From Aselliscus stoliczkanus (Eukaryota > Chordata > Mammalia > Chiroptera > Hipposideridae), in contig CM066731.1 in NCBI GenBank assembly GCA_033961575.1, positions 62,706,001 through 62,770,000 of the forward strand: 64,000 nucleotides of DNA. The letters run 5' to 3'. The notes beneath the pieces are model-generated. The model searched no databases, was not told the origin of the DNA, and was given only the letters and a program-made list of their open reading frames with translations. This document shows positions 11,531 to 23,390 of this stretch, piece after piece; within the stretch, counting starts at the first letter, position 1; each line of letters begins with the position of its first letter. The position numbers were made by a program, and so were the translations under genes.

Positions 11531-11759
11531 AGAAAAAGCAAGCCTTAAAAATACATACAATCCCTTTATGTTAGATTTATTTATGCAAGCGTTATATAAA
11601 TACATATACAAAAGAGACCAGCAGGAAGCACTCCAGCTATTTTACATAATTCTCTCCTAGCAGTGGAAATGAAGAGAGGACATCCCTATTTGCACTATAT
11701 ACTTTCATATTATGGCTCTTTTACAAGAAGGTGGAAGTCTATTTCTTGTGTAATTAAAA

Positions 11760-12275
11760 AATAGACCTAAAGGCTCAATGGATGATGAAACCATATCCCC
11801 ATAAAAGCATACACACAAATGTTCACAGCACCATCGTACCTAACAGCAGAAACATGGAAGCAACCCAAGTATCTATTACCCGATGAATGGGTTACCAAGA
11901 TGTGTTTTGTCTATAAAATGGAATATTATTTGGCCATGAAAAAAGATGAAGCACTAATTCATGCTACAACGTGGATGAACCCCAAAAACATGATGCTAAG
12001 GGAAAGAAGCTGGTCACAAAGGCCCACACATACTAGGATACCATTTCTATGAAATACCCAAAACAAGGCAAATCTACACATGCAGACAGTGTCTGCCAGG
12101 GGCTGGGGAGAATGGGGAGTGGAGTGATGGAGAATGCATGCTTACGGGCACAAGGTTTCTTTAGGAATGATGAAAATATTCTAATATTAGATTATGGGGG
12201 TGGCTGCACACCTGATTTACACTCTGTGGGTGAATTTTATAGTATATAAATTATATCTAAATACTTTTAAAAAAC
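11760..12275 (+). mobile_element. Ancient L1 3' end
   Basis: Typical L1 3' strings are 'gttcacagcaccatcgtacctaacagcagaaac', 'ggaagcaacccaagtatctatt', 'aaatggaatattatttggccatg', 'aaaaacatgatgctaagggaaag' and a 'ctgccaggggctggggag' 3' UTR segment. Decayed, with no intact frame. Confidence 0.8.
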
Positions 12276-12525
12276 TCAATGATAGATTAAACCACAGATT
12301 AAACACAGGTGAAGAGCAAACTAGTACCTAGGAAAATGATCTAAAGAATTTATCCAGGATGTAGAAGAGAAGTAGAGATGAAAATATGGGACAAAGAGAA
12401 CACAGAAGAGAATGGGAAGCAACACTTAAAGAGGTAATGCCTGAGAATTTCCCAGAATTGATGGACAGCAATCCTCAGGCCCCAAAACCCAATGAATCCA
12501 AAAAGCATAAATACAAATAATTCTA

Positions 12526-12647
12526 CAGTTTTTTTGTTTGTTTGTTTGTTTTTGAGGGCAGTGTCACTGGCCCTCATATGTGGGACCCGAACCAGGACCG
12601 CTGGCTTCCCAAGCCAGCGCTTAACCACCACGCCACTTGGCCGGCCC
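12526..12647 (-). mobile_element. SINE form A
   Basis: Antisense copy with a (tttg)n tail. Together with the C copy at 12662-12817 it is enclosed by aaataattcta (12515-12525, 12818-12828), so two insertions used one target. Confidence 0.88.
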
Positions 12648-12661
12648 AAATTATTATATCA

Positions 12662-12817
12662 GTTTTTTTTTTTGTTTTTTTTTAGCTGAGCCATCCTGTT
12701 ACCTGTTGGCAGCTCAGCGGCTGCTCAGCTCGGGCTGGGCATCGAACTGCTGTTGCTCAGAGCTTAGCTCGCACTTTTGAGTGAGCTCTTAACCAACTGA
12801 GCCACTTGGCCGGCCCC
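12662..12817 (-). mobile_element. SINE form C
   Basis: Antisense: 'tagctgagccatcctg', 'ctgttggcagctcagcgg', 'gctgggcatcgaactgctgttgctcag' and 'aaccaactgagccacttggccggcccc'. Form C has head 'gagtggctcagttggttaag' and stops at 'ggctcagcta' plus A-tail. Confidence 0.88.
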
Positions 12818-12944
12818 AAATAATTCTAAACTAACTACATCACTGTGGAAGTTCACAACACCAACTAAAATAGAGCTAATTCTAAAACCAGAGAGAAACA
12901 TCGATTACCTACAAAGATATGAAAATCAGGCTAATGGCTATCAT

Positions 12945-13485
12945 TTTTTAAATTTCTTTTTGTTTTTAATTTCCAATTACAGTTGACATACAATATTATG
13001 TTAGTGTCAGGTGTACAACATAATGATTAGACGTTTCTATACCTTATGAGGTGATCACCCTGACACCACACATAGCTACAACAATATTATTGACTATAGT
13101 CCCTAGTACTGTACATCCCTGTGGCTGTTTTTATATCTGATAATTTGTACTTCTTAATACTGTCCCCCTTTTAACCCATCCTCCTAACCCTTCCTCCCAT
13201 TTGACAACCATCAATTTGTTCTCTATATCTGAGTTTGTGTTTTGTTCGTTCATTTATTTTGTTTTTTAGACACCATATATATATGTGAAATCTTGTCTTT
13301 CTCCATCTGACTTTATTTCACTTAGCATAATACCCTCTAGGTCCATCCATGTTGTCACAAATGGCAAGAGATCTAATATTCTAATATTAGAAATTCTAAC
13401 ATTCGAATTTTCTAATATTGATTCTTTTTTCATGGCTGAGTAATATTCCACTGAATATATGTAGTACCACATCTTCTTCATCTAA
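12945..13485 (-). mobile_element. L1 3' end in antisense
   Basis: On the plus strand: 'ccaattacagttgacatacaatattatgttag', 'caggtgtacaacataatgatt', 'ctccatctgactttatttcacttagcataa' and 'tcatggctgagtaatattccactg'. These are reverse complements of L1 3' UTR and ORF2 C-terminus. A small (taatattct)n-like expansion lies at 13372-13420. Confidence 0.85.
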
Positions 13486-14043
13486 AAGCTGTAAATATGT
13501 CTAAGGGTAAAAAGGCTTATCAGAAGCCACTTTGCATTTCATAAACATCAACAGACATTCCATCCTCTGCAATATTTGAAAGAACCAATCACAAGCTCCC
13601 TATATCAAAAACACCACCACCCTACACAACCTCATACCTCCTTTTCCCACCAACACACACAGACAGGTCTACTCCAAGACATATCCCAAGAAGAAAACAC
13701 TTGGAAAAGGAGTACAATATCAAGAATGAGGAGAAGTATCTGACACATAACATTTTTGTGTTTAGGGAAAAAACAACCAATACTTTTAGTATCAATGAAG
13801 CAAGACCTCAGATTGTTTGCTGTCAGTGTAAGGGCTGTGATGGAAAACTTAAAGGAAAAAACCTACCATCAGAAAAGAAAAAGAAAAAAAAAGACTTGCA
13901 TTGAAGCATTTATCTACAAAGTGAAAGAATCACCAATCAAATATTAATGCAGTTGAAAGAGAAGCACATGTTTAACAGGAAATTTACACTGATTTTAAAA
14001 TACTATGTACTTTTTCCTATTCAACTCAATTCTTCAGTTTCTT

Positions 14044-14978
14044 TTTTTTTTTTTAAAGATTTTATTAGGGAATTGGGGGAGGGGAACAGTGTTGGGGAAT
14101 CAGGGAAGGGGAACAGAAAAGTTCCTGTCCTTTTGTTCTTCAGTCTAGTGAAGGACGTTGCTTCACTGGCCCATGTTGGTATTGTCATTGCGCTCTTCCC
14201 GGGTGAGGCAGATCGGTCACCGGCCTCTGACAGCTGCTCACAGAGGCTCTTGGCAGCTCACGCTGGCTGCTAGCTGCTCATGCTGGCTACCGGCCACTCA
14301 CTGTAGCGTATGGCAGCCCACTGCAGCAGGGGCTGCAGCTATGCCGTCCCCGGGGACTCACAGCAGCCCAGCTCCAGGTGGAGCTGTTATTCACCATCTT
14401 AGCTGTAGAGGGCAATGTCACTGGCCCTCATATGTGGGATTCAAACCGGAGCCGCTCTGGCGGTCCCAAGCCAGCTCTTTTTTTTTTAAAGATTTTATTG
14501 GGGAATTGGCGGAGGGGAACAGCGTTGGGGAATCGGGGAAGGGGAACAGACAAGTTGCTGTCTTTTTGTTCTTCAGTTTAGTTGCGGAGGATGTTGCTTC
14601 ACTGTTGGTATCCTCATTGCACTCTTTCCGGATGAGGCAGATCGGTCGCTGGCAGATCGGTCGCTGGCCTCTGGATGTCGCTCACCGCCGCTATTCGCAG
14701 CTCATGCTTGGCTGCCAGCTAGCTGCTCACGCTGGCTGCGGGCCACTCACTGTAGCCTATGGCAGCCCACTGCAGCAGGGGCTGCAGCCCACACCATCAC
14801 CGGGGCTCGCACAGCCCAGCTCCAGGTGGAGCTGTTGTTAGCTGTAGAGGGCAGTGTCACTGGCCCTCATGTGGGATCCGAACCGGGGCCGCTGGCATCC
14901 CAAAACCAGCGCTTAACCAATGCGCCACTCGGTGGGCCCCCAAGCCAGCTCTTAACCAACGTGCCACTCGACCGACCT
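14044..14978 (-). mobile_element. SINE form B (outer), split by another B
   Basis: Outer B copy occupies 14044-14464 and 14954-14978. Its duplication is aattcttcagtttctt (14028-14043) and aattctttagtttctt (14979-14994), one mismatch. A second B copy (14480-14938) sits in its head. Confidence 0.88.
14480..14938 (-). mobile_element. SINE form B (inner, nested)
   Basis: Full-length B inserted in the head of the outer B, with identical 15-bp duplications cccaagccagctctt (14465-14479, 14939-14953). It contains a doubled 'gcagatcggtcgctgg' unit near 14636-14666. Confidence 0.92.
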
Positions 14979-15456
14979 AATTCTTTAGTTTCTTTAATTA
15001 AGTCAGGGCAGAAGCTGAAGCAAAACACATCAAAGGAATGCAGACAGGGCAAGAAAGCAATGTTTTTATATCATTTCTGACCTAGTTTGAAAAAAAGTTT
15101 TACTTGAGTCTCTATTCTATTTGTTTACTAAAAAAAAACACTTGAGTACTTACTACCAGCAGAGTACTGCCCTCAGTGAGTTAAAAATCTAAAAGGCAAA
15201 GTACCTTTGTGGTACGTGCAAGGCAGAAATGAAAAATCCTATGGAAGAAGTAAAGTGTGCTATGAGGGCACACGAGATAAAAAAAGTGTGAACAGCTGTG
15301 AAGGCTGAGGCTCAGTTGGGTGGGTTCATGATCTTGGGTATAAAGCTATAAAGTAAAGTAGATTTTCAGTGATATGAATTCAGAAAGACAGTACAAAGAG
15401 TGGAAGGGCTAACTAAATAACCTGCTAGATAAGTTAAAAAAAAAAAAAAATTCCAT

Positions 15457-15598
15457 GGGCTGGCCGAGTGGCGCAGTGGTTAAGAGCTGGCTTGGGACAA
15501 CAGCGGCCCCAGTTCGGATCCCACATGTGAGGGCCAATGACACTGCCCTCAATAAATAAATAAATAAATAAATAAATAAATAGACAAAGACAATCTTA
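15457..15598 (+). mobile_element. SINE form A with (aata)n tail
   Basis: 'gggctggccgagtggcgcag' head, then 'ccctc' and an (aataaata)n tail (about 15550-15583). Flanked by A-rich 'aaaaaattcca' on both sides, the probable target duplication. Confidence 0.85.
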
Positions 15599-15673
15599 AA
15601 AAAAAAAAAATTCCAGGAACAATGAAAAGAAGGGGAGCTGTCAAAACTAGGCAGAATTCAAAATGGAATTTCA

Positions 15674-16328
15674 GGGCCGGCCAAGTAGCGCATTGGTTAA
15701 GACCTAGTTTGGAGGGCCAGCCGAGTGGCTCAGTTGGTTAAGAGCTCGCTCAAGAGTGCGAGCTGAGCTCTCAGCAACAGTGGTTCAATGCCAGCCCGAG
15801 CTGAGTTGCCGTTGAGCTGCCAACAAGTGGCAGAATGGCTCAGCTAAAAAAATAAATAAATAAAAAAGACCTAGTTTGGGAAGCCAGCGGCCCCAGTTTT
15901 CATCCCACATATGAGGGCCAGTGACGCTGCCCTCTACAGCTAAGGTGGTGAACAACAGCTCTACCTGGAGCTGGGCTGCTCAGTCCCCGGGGACGGCAGA
16001 GCTGCAGCCCCTGCTGCAGTGGGCTGCCATAGGCTACAGTGAGTGGCCGGCAGCCAGCGTGAGCTGCCAATCATCCAGAGGCCGGCAACTGGTCTGCCTC
16101 ACCCGGGAAGAGGGCAATGACGATACCAACATGGGTCAGTGAAGCAACGTCCTCCGCAACTAGACTGAAGAACAAAAAGACAGCAACTTGTCTGGTCCCC
16201 TTCCCGATTCCCCAATACTGTTCCCCTCCCCACTTTCCCCAATAAAATTAAAAAAACAAACAAAAAAAAACAAAGAAAAAAACAAAAACCCCACTCATTA
16301 GTGTGATAAACCATAAAAAAAAAAAAAA
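15674..16328 (+). mobile_element. SINE form B with nested form C
   Basis: B copy with duplication ggaatttca (15665-15673, 16329-16337). The head is split by a C copy at 15714-15865. The body continues through 'tctacctggagctgggctg' and ends 'ccccaataaaattaaaa' plus an extended A-rich tail. Confidence 0.85.
15714..15865 (+). mobile_element. SINE form C (nested in form B)
   Basis: Starts 'gggccagccgagtggctcag' and ends 'ggctcagctaaaaaaat'. Duplication of outer SINE sequence aagacctagtttgg (15699-15712, 15866-15879) proves it inserted into the B element. Confidence 0.9.
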
Positions 16329-16337
16329 GGAATTTCA

Positions 16338-17897
16338 ATACATAAAGTGGCAGAAATGTTGTTAAATATTCCTAGCAAGTAAAGGATACTGACACAATGT
16401 ATACACATTGACAATAATGTCCACTTCAACCTAAAGATGAGGACAAGGGAAGACAGACCCACGGCCCAGAATCATAAACACCTAACTGGCAGGGATTTTA
16501 ATGGCCTGAAAAGAAGTTCAGCATAGGTCTTAGAAAGGAGAGCTGCAAGGGCTCCAATGAAGGGCCAACAGACTAAGAACAAGGGCTGTTCATCTTTTCA
16601 TACAGAGATCCTAAGATTATTTACAACAACAAAAATCCGGAATTGTAATTATTCACATTCAACTCCAAAGATTCATAATATAAAATCTGTCTTGGTACAC
16701 AGCTGGCATAGAAGAATCAGCTCATAACTGAACCCAGAGGCTCACTCAGCAGCCATATCTTAATGTACTTCATTGGCTAATCCTCCTCCACAAAGACCTC
16801 TCATGGCAGATACTTTGTTTCTTTGTGTAACACAGCCACCAAACAAGAGATCTCAGTAAGACTAGCAAGACAGTCAACATGTGTACAATAAAAGGGATGT
16901 GCTTGCTAGAAATGTTAATTATGTAGACAGACAGCCTGGAACATATATACACATTTTTAGTCTCAAATTTGGTTCTTAAAGATCTCTCCAGAGGTCTCAA
17001 CTTTGATATGTCTACCATCTCCTGAACTCTAAATCTGGTCCAAGGAGATGTAGTACATCTTCACCAACGTACGTAATTTGCACACCTCAGTTTCACCACT
17101 GTGGTGAAGATGAGCTAGCTCTCACCTCAGACTGTATATTGGATGCATGCCAGACCAATTAGATCAATCTCTGGAGATAGTTTTTGGTTGTTTTTTTTAA
17201 AGCTTCCCAGGTGATTTCAATATAATGCCAAAACTGAAAATCACTAACCTGAATTGTGCGGACAACTGAAGAGAAAAACTGGGGAAGGTACTGTCCTACA
17301 CTAGGAAATGGGAAAAGCCAAACAAGGAACCTGGATATAGCAACAACATAACATATTACCAGTTTAACATGGCTTCAATACATTTCAAATCAAAGGTGGG
17401 CTGCTATTTAAATAAAAATGCAGTCAATTCTCAATATTCACAGCAGTTATGCTCCATAAAGTTACAGCAAACACTGAACCACTGTTTCTAAGGAAATACA
17501 GGGTTTGATGCCTGCGATCCTAATCACAGTCAATCAATCAACAATGATCTTGGCTTCTGTGTGTTCCTGCTTAAAGACTCCTCAATGCAGACCGTTGATT
17601 CATTATCATTGAACCAAAGGCCAACAGCACATGCCTGAACAAAGGTTATCTAACACACATTTTTCTACATAAGGCACATCAGTCTTCTTGCAATTAGAAA
17701 CACTAGACAGCACTTCAGGACTCCATTTGGGTGCCATTTTAAACAGTGAAATCACCGAAGACACAGAAATGTGAAAAAGTGGCACCAATCAGACTGAGAA
17801 AAGGACACTTGTCTACAGTATAACAGCTGAAACAGTAGGGCACTGCCTTGTTTGCCATCAACTGGGACCATGAACATACAGCAACTCAAATTTTTTT
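16338..17897. other. UBE2W intron 1, unassigned with one DNA-transposon-like stretch
   Basis: 'tgcagtcaattctcaatattcacagcagttatg' (17420 onward) with 'aaatacagggtttgatgcc' resembles an old DNA transposon of Tigger/hAT type, but its right end is not found. The rest shows nothing recognisable. Confidence 0.4.
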
Positions 17898-18051
17898 GAG
17901 AGCTGGCCAAGTGGCTCAGTTGGTTAAGAGCTCACTCAAGAGTGTGAGCTCTCTGAGCTCTGAGCAACAGCAGTTCGATGCCCAGCCCGAGCTGAGCTGC
18001 CGCTGAGCTGCCAACAGGTGGCAGCATGGCTCAGCTATGAAAAAAAAATAA
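17898..18051 (+). mobile_element. SINE form C
   Basis: 'gagctggccaagtggctcagttggttaag' to 'catggctcagctatg' plus A-tail. It has a small 'gagctct' duplication at 17946-17960. Confidence 0.88.
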
Positions 18052-18849
18052 TAATTTTTAAAAAGAATTTTGTTTTTCACTAATCTGCTGTGCAAATCAA
18101 CACAAAAGCATCATGAATATTAGTTTTTACGGTTAGAAATAAATTTTACTGAGTAGTCAGATTCACATTCACAAATACAGAATCTATGCATAATGAGGTT
18201 GGACTGCAGAAGTCTTAAAGTCAAGGTAGTTCAAACTAATTGCTGTGAAGAAATGAATTCTATGAGGTTTCTACTAAACAACATCGAGAGCAAAGACAGC
18301 ACCAACACGCCCAGCTATGTAATTTTCTCCACTAGAATCCTTACATTAATTTTCCTAAGAATGTGACAATTTTTCTAACATCAAAATCTATATACTAAAA
18401 ACAAAAATCTATATAATCAATTTACTCAATCTTCCTATCATGTGGTAAAAAAGTAAACAAATTAACTACCTCTAATCACAAAATGAAGCAATGATTTAAA
18501 AAAAAAAAGGTGAGCTGGTTGGACTATATAACCTCAAAACTGCCCTATGGCTCGAAGTTTTTGTAAGTCTAAAAATTAAAGTTGGTTTGCCTACTTTAAT
18601 TGCAATAAAAGTTAATACATGAATACACAAGTGTTCTCAGGAACAGCTTACTAGGGTTATAATCACATTTTGTAATAGTAGGGCTGCAATAGAAATTCTC
18701 ATCCAAAAAACAGCTAACAACTCCATTCACCTCTAACGTGAATTCAGGAGGATACTATCAAACCCAATGGATTCTCAGCTTGGACCTATGCAACTTCAAA
18801 AAGAAAACAAGCTGCCATGTAAATGCTGTAAAATGAAATATTTCTTACA

Positions 18850-19560
18850 TCATATACAAGTTAACTCAAAATGAATAACAATCTAAAATACAAGACCTAA
18901 AACTATAATACCCTCAGAAGAAAACACAGGTGTGATATAAGTATAAATCTTCATGACCTTGGATTAGGTAATGACTTCTTAGCTATGACGCCAAAAGCAC
19001 AAATGACAAAAGGAAAAAAATAGATAAACTGAACATCAAAATTGAAAACTTTTGTGCATCAAAGAGCACCATCAAGAATGTGCAACAGGGCCGGCCGAGT
19101 GGCGCGTTGGTTAAGACCTGGCTTGGGACGCCAGCTCTGGGCAGCAGGACCCCAGTTCATATCCCACATGAAGGCCAGTGACGCTGTGTCCTCTACAGCT
19201 AAGATGGTGAACAATGGCTCGACCTGGAGCTGGGCTGCCATGAGCTGCCAGCGACAGTATAGGCTGCAGCCCCTGCTGCAGTAGTCTACTATAAACTACC
19301 GTGAGTGGCCGGCAGCCGGCGTGAGATGCCAAGAGCTGCCGTGAGCAGCTGTCCAGTGGCCGGTGACCGACCTGCCTCACCCGGGAAGAGCGCAACGACA
19401 ATACCAACAAGGGCCAGTGAAGTGATGTCCTCCACAACTAGACTGAAAAACAAAAGGGCAGCAACTTGTCTGTTCCCCTTCCCCGATACCACAATAAAAT
19501 CTTTAAAAAAAAGTGCAAATACAGCTCACAGACTAGGGGAAAATACCTTTCCAAGCCACT
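18850..19560 (+). mobile_element. L1 ORF2 C-terminal fragment interrupted by a B-form SINE
   Basis: 'aatacaagacctaaaactataa', 'aaatcttcatgaccttggattagg', 'atgacgccaaaagcacaaatgac' and 'cttttgtgcatcaaagagcacc' are L1 ORF2 3' strings. The SINE at about 19088-19513 splits it. L1 resumes with 'ctcacagactaggggaaaatacc'. Confidence 0.8.
19088..19513 (+). mobile_element. SINE form B
   Basis: 'agggccggccgagtggcgcg' head, extra 'agctctgggcagcag' segment, CTG-rich middle and 'cacaataaaatctttaaa' tail. Inserted in the L1 at 18850-19560; 'gtgcaa' occurs on both sides. Confidence 0.88.
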
Positions 19561-19569
19561 CCAAGAAGA

Positions 19570-19990
19570 AATAATACAGGAAAAGGCAGAAATAGCAAGG
19601 AGGCCAATGAGGCTATAAAGGGATGGGGAATGACACAAAGAGAGACGATGTAAGGCATTCTAGACTACAACAGGGACTTGGGATTATATTCTGAGCACAA
19701 CAGAGAGCCACAGAAAGGATGAGTGATGTAACGTCAGACTTCTGGTCTGAAAGAACCTAAATAATGGATTGAGAAAAGACAGTAGGAGAATGAGGGCAGA
19801 AGCAGGGACACCAGTTACGAAGCTGTTGGTATCATCGGATGAGGGGTGATAATTTACATCAGGGAGTAATTCTGAAGAGAGGATGAAGTTGGATTCTGGG
19901 TGTATTTTGAAGGTAGAGCTGAACAGAATTTGCTGACGGTTTGACTAAGGAGTAGAATGAAATCAAGGTCTCTGTTGAACAAATGAAAAA
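19570..19990 (+). repeat. Probable L2-like old repeat
   Basis: 'agccacagaaaggatgagtgatgtaacgtcagactt', 'ggagaatgagggcagaagcaggg' and 'gaagttggattctgggtgtattttgaaggtagagc' resemble the L2 body often found in mammalian introns. Similar text occurs at 31670-31870. Family not certain. Confidence 0.45.
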
Positions 19991-20236
19991 TGAAGTCGCC
20001 ATGTAACAACATGGGGAATACCACAGAAAGAAAAAGTTTGAGGCAGGAAAGTCAAAAAAGCATTTCTATTAATGTTTACCTCTGTTAATCTCCCTTTGTC
20101 TCAACCACTACACTACACACTGATTTTTGGACAACACGGCTGTTAAGTAGTGAAACAGAACCTGAATCCAAAAGTCTTTTGATTCCAGATCCTGTGCTTT
20201 TTTTTCCCCTACCTACGTTTTAAAAAGCAACTGAAT

Positions 20237-20783
20237 AAGATTGAAGTTTTTCGCTCTTTCCATCTCTGGCTGCTGCAACGAGGAGCTGTCGCCATGTCCG
20301 CAAATCTGCAATGGATGGTCACGCACAACTGCTCCAGCTTCCTGATCAATAGGAACAAGCGGACGCACAGCACCAAGCCCAACAATCTGAAGGCCTGCAG
20401 CTCCTTGCGCTACAATGGGCTGATTCACTGCAAGACGGTGGGCATGGAGCCAGGGGCCACGGCAAAGGGGTGGGGGTCGTCAGAAAGCGGAGATGCGGCC
20501 AGCGAAAGCCGGCCACCTCCTACACGCGGACCACCATCAACAAGAACCCCGGGGCCACCATCAGCAGCATCCGGCACACGATCCACAAGAACAAGTACCG
20601 CCCGGGCCTGTGCATGGCCGCCATTCGCTGAGCCCGCGCCATCCTGGGCAGTGAGGAGCCCCAGATGCTGTAGAGGAAGCGGGCTCGCCCCACCAGGAGC
20701 TTCTGAGCACCTCCCCGCCAAAGCAATAAAGCATAAAGCATCAGCCGACTTTCTCCAAAAAACCCAAAAAGATTAGAGTTTTT
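20237..20783 (+). pseudogene. RPL28: Processed RPL28 pseudogene
   Basis: This is a retrocopy of ribosomal protein L28 mRNA in UBE2W intron 1. It begins with the terminal-pyrimidine-like 'ctctttcc' 5' UTR. From the ATG at 20294 it reads [18 protein letters not shown], followed by the R-Y-N-G-L-I-H region. After about codon 57 the frame shifts within the GK-G-V segment. In the parental frame TGA and TAG replace sense codons near 20629 and 20671. The parental TGA and an AATAAA (about 20726) follow, then a short degraded A-tail. The copy is bounded by target duplications aagattgaagttttt (20237-20251) and aagattagagttttt (20769-20783). It has no introns and is not expected to make L28. Confidence 0.93.
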
Positions 20784-20979
20784 CTCAGAATAAAAAATTC
20801 AGGCATGCATCATTTGTTGGTGATCCAAAAACTGTATTCACAAATAAGGGCTATCAAATGAGGAAAATTTTAAAACACCTGACAAATATGAACAAGTATC
20901 TTGTAGATAAAATTAATAATAAAGCAGACAGCAATGATACAAAACTGAAATAAAGTTCATCTAACAAACGCTCAATTTA

Positions 20980-21428
20980 TTTATTATTTTTTTTAAACCC
21001 ATTTTTTTTTTTTTAAAGATTTTATTGGGGAATTGGGGGAGGGGAACAGACAAGTTGCTGTCTTTTTGTTCTTCAGTCTAGTTGTGGAGGATATTGCTTC
21101 ACTGGCCCATGTTGGTATTGTCATTGCACTCTTCCCGGGTGAGGCAGATCGGTCGCGCCGGCCTCTGGATGTCACTCACCGCGGCTATTGGCAGCTCACA
21201 CTGGCTGCCAGCCACTCACGGTGGCTGCCGGCCACTCACTGTAGTCCATGGCAGCCCACTGCAGCAGGGGCTGCAGCCTACACCGTCACCGGGGCTCGCA
21301 GCCCAGCTCCAGGTGGAGCTGTTGTTAGCTGTAGAGGGCAGTGTCACTGGCCCTCATATGTGGGTTCCAAACCGGGGCCGCTGGCATCCCAAAACCAGCT
21401 CTTAACCACTGTGCTACTCGGCCAGCCC
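20980..21428 (-). mobile_element. SINE form B
   Basis: Antisense B. Duplication acaaacgctcaattta (20964-20979) and acaaatgctcaattta (21429-21444). The tail lacks the 'ccccaacgctgttccc' repeat present in most B copies. Confidence 0.9.
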
Positions 21429-22998
21429 ACAAATGCTCAATTTAGATAAATACTACACAGAAGAATATTTTCAGGAAAATGCCAGATCACTGCTACTTTT
21501 AAAATTCTCCTTGCTAATAAATATTATCTTTGAACAGTAAAGACTTCCCATTATAATTTTACTCAGTGCCAGAGTATACACATAATGAACCTCTTCTTAA
21601 AATTCAACGTATAAAGTAACTGCATATTATAAACTATAAGGAATATTTTCATATCATTTTCTTAGCTATAGAAGCTGTATTATTTTAGTGCTTGACTAAA
21701 AAGTTAATCACTCCAATGATTTCTCTAATGCTGAACTTGTTAATGTGTTCATTACCTACAATCTCATATCATCAGTGGGTTTCACAGCTTGACTTCTAAT
21801 TCTAAGCACAGCTTCACCGAGTTGCTATGTAGTTTTGGATAAGTCGCCTTCCAAATAAGTGATTACTTACCAAAAGTCACTCTGTCTCTATTACAATGAA
21901 ATAGGAATATCTGATTTTCCAATTTACAAGGCTGGGATAAGAATTCAGAGAAAAAGAATATGAAAATACACTGAAAAACTAAAGTTATAGCAAACACACA
22001 AATTAAGAAAATAAGCCAACTGGGGGGAATATAAATGAATATGAATGTGTAGGTATTCAAACTTATTATTACAGAATTGCTTCATTTCTCCAGACCAGAA
22101 TGAAACTAATGCAGAATTTGTTATTTACGAATGCTTTTGAAGCATCAAGTGATGCACACTTAACTGTAGTCACCATATGCACATTTAAGGGACAGAGACA
22201 AGGCATTTTTCCTATTTTCATGGGATCTATGGTCCAGGGGAATGGAAGAGTTAAATAAAAGACTCAAACACGACAAAAATAGAAGGCATCTCATAAAGCA
22301 GTACATGATCAATAGCAAAAGAAAACAGTACAATGACTGCTTTGAGGATTAAGAGATGACTGCCCTAGCTTTATGCTTTACCCCACTCGCTTTCATTCAC
22401 CCACATATGAATCTACCATCTACTTCTGTTTATCACTCATGCAGAAAACCTTAACTCTCCTGTATCCTGTTCCTGTTCCATTCCCTTAGTACTTGTTCCA
22501 ATAACTCCGACAGCTCTATTCCTAGCCCAAGTATCCAGCCAATCTTCTCAAATACTGTATGTAATTGTAGCTATACCCCCACTAGTACCCAGCACTCAGT
22601 AAGCCTCAGGATCCAAGATGACAATCAGTGTTTAAACTTTTGATCATGCTGTAAGCCTTCAGAAGGAGATCAACAGTCATACGGAATCTAATTGCCAAGG
22701 CAACATGAGTACAACAATAGTAATGTCCATAAGAGCCTATATTCCACCTCGCAATGATGATAGCCAATTGCTTGAGTAAAGAGCAATGCAAAGTTGTGAA
22801 TAATCCAAAGTAATTTATTTCTGAGTCATCTGAAAATAAGAACACATTCATAATCCATGTTTTGTTACTAAATCTCAGTCTCCTTTCACCTAGCCGTATT
22901 AACAGTCAGTAGTCTAAGACTCAAGAGAGAGGAAGACAATGCAGAGAATTCACAAGAGTAATTCAATTGACCATTTCTCTCAATTAGATCAGTTTTTA

Positions 22999-23125
22999 TC
23001 TCACAGTTTTTTTTGTTTGTTTGTTTTTTGAGGGCAGTGTCACTGGCCCTCATATGTGGGAGCCGAACCGGGGCTGCTGGCTTCCCAAGCCAGCGCTTAA
23101 CCACCGCGCCACTCGGCCGGCCCCC
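22999..23125 (-). mobile_element. SINE form A
   Basis: Antisense A with a perfect 18-bp duplication, caattagatcagttttta (22981-22998, 23126-23143); recent insertion. Confidence 0.93.
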
Positions 23126-23279
23126 CAATTAGATCAGTTTTTAGAGTTGACAAATAGCAACTATTATGCACTCGCTTTCTAAGATCTTAAGATATAATGT
23201 AAGGAGAGTTCATACCTTAAGTTAATAAATAAATCTAGATGGTCAAATTATAAAGTATACCAAGTATACTTAAAAACTT

Positions 23280-23390
23280 GCAGCGGTAGTTAAGTGCAGG
23301 TTTAGGAAGCCAGTGGCCCTAGCTCGGGTCCCACATATGAAGGCCAGTGACACTGCCCACCTTAAAAAAAAAAAAAAAAAAGAAAGAAAA
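23280..23390 (+). mobile_element. SINE form A, 5'-truncated
   Basis: Lacks the 'gggccggcc' start and begins 'agcggtagttaagtgc'; diverged B box 'agctcgggtccc'; A-tail present. Confidence 0.8.

Noticed and set aside
12361..12500. Possible exon near 12350-12500 ('gatggacagcaatcctcagg')
   Set aside because: Looks like old repeat-derived sequence (L1-like 'cctgagaatttcccagaattgatgg'); no splice-site pair in a consistent frame.
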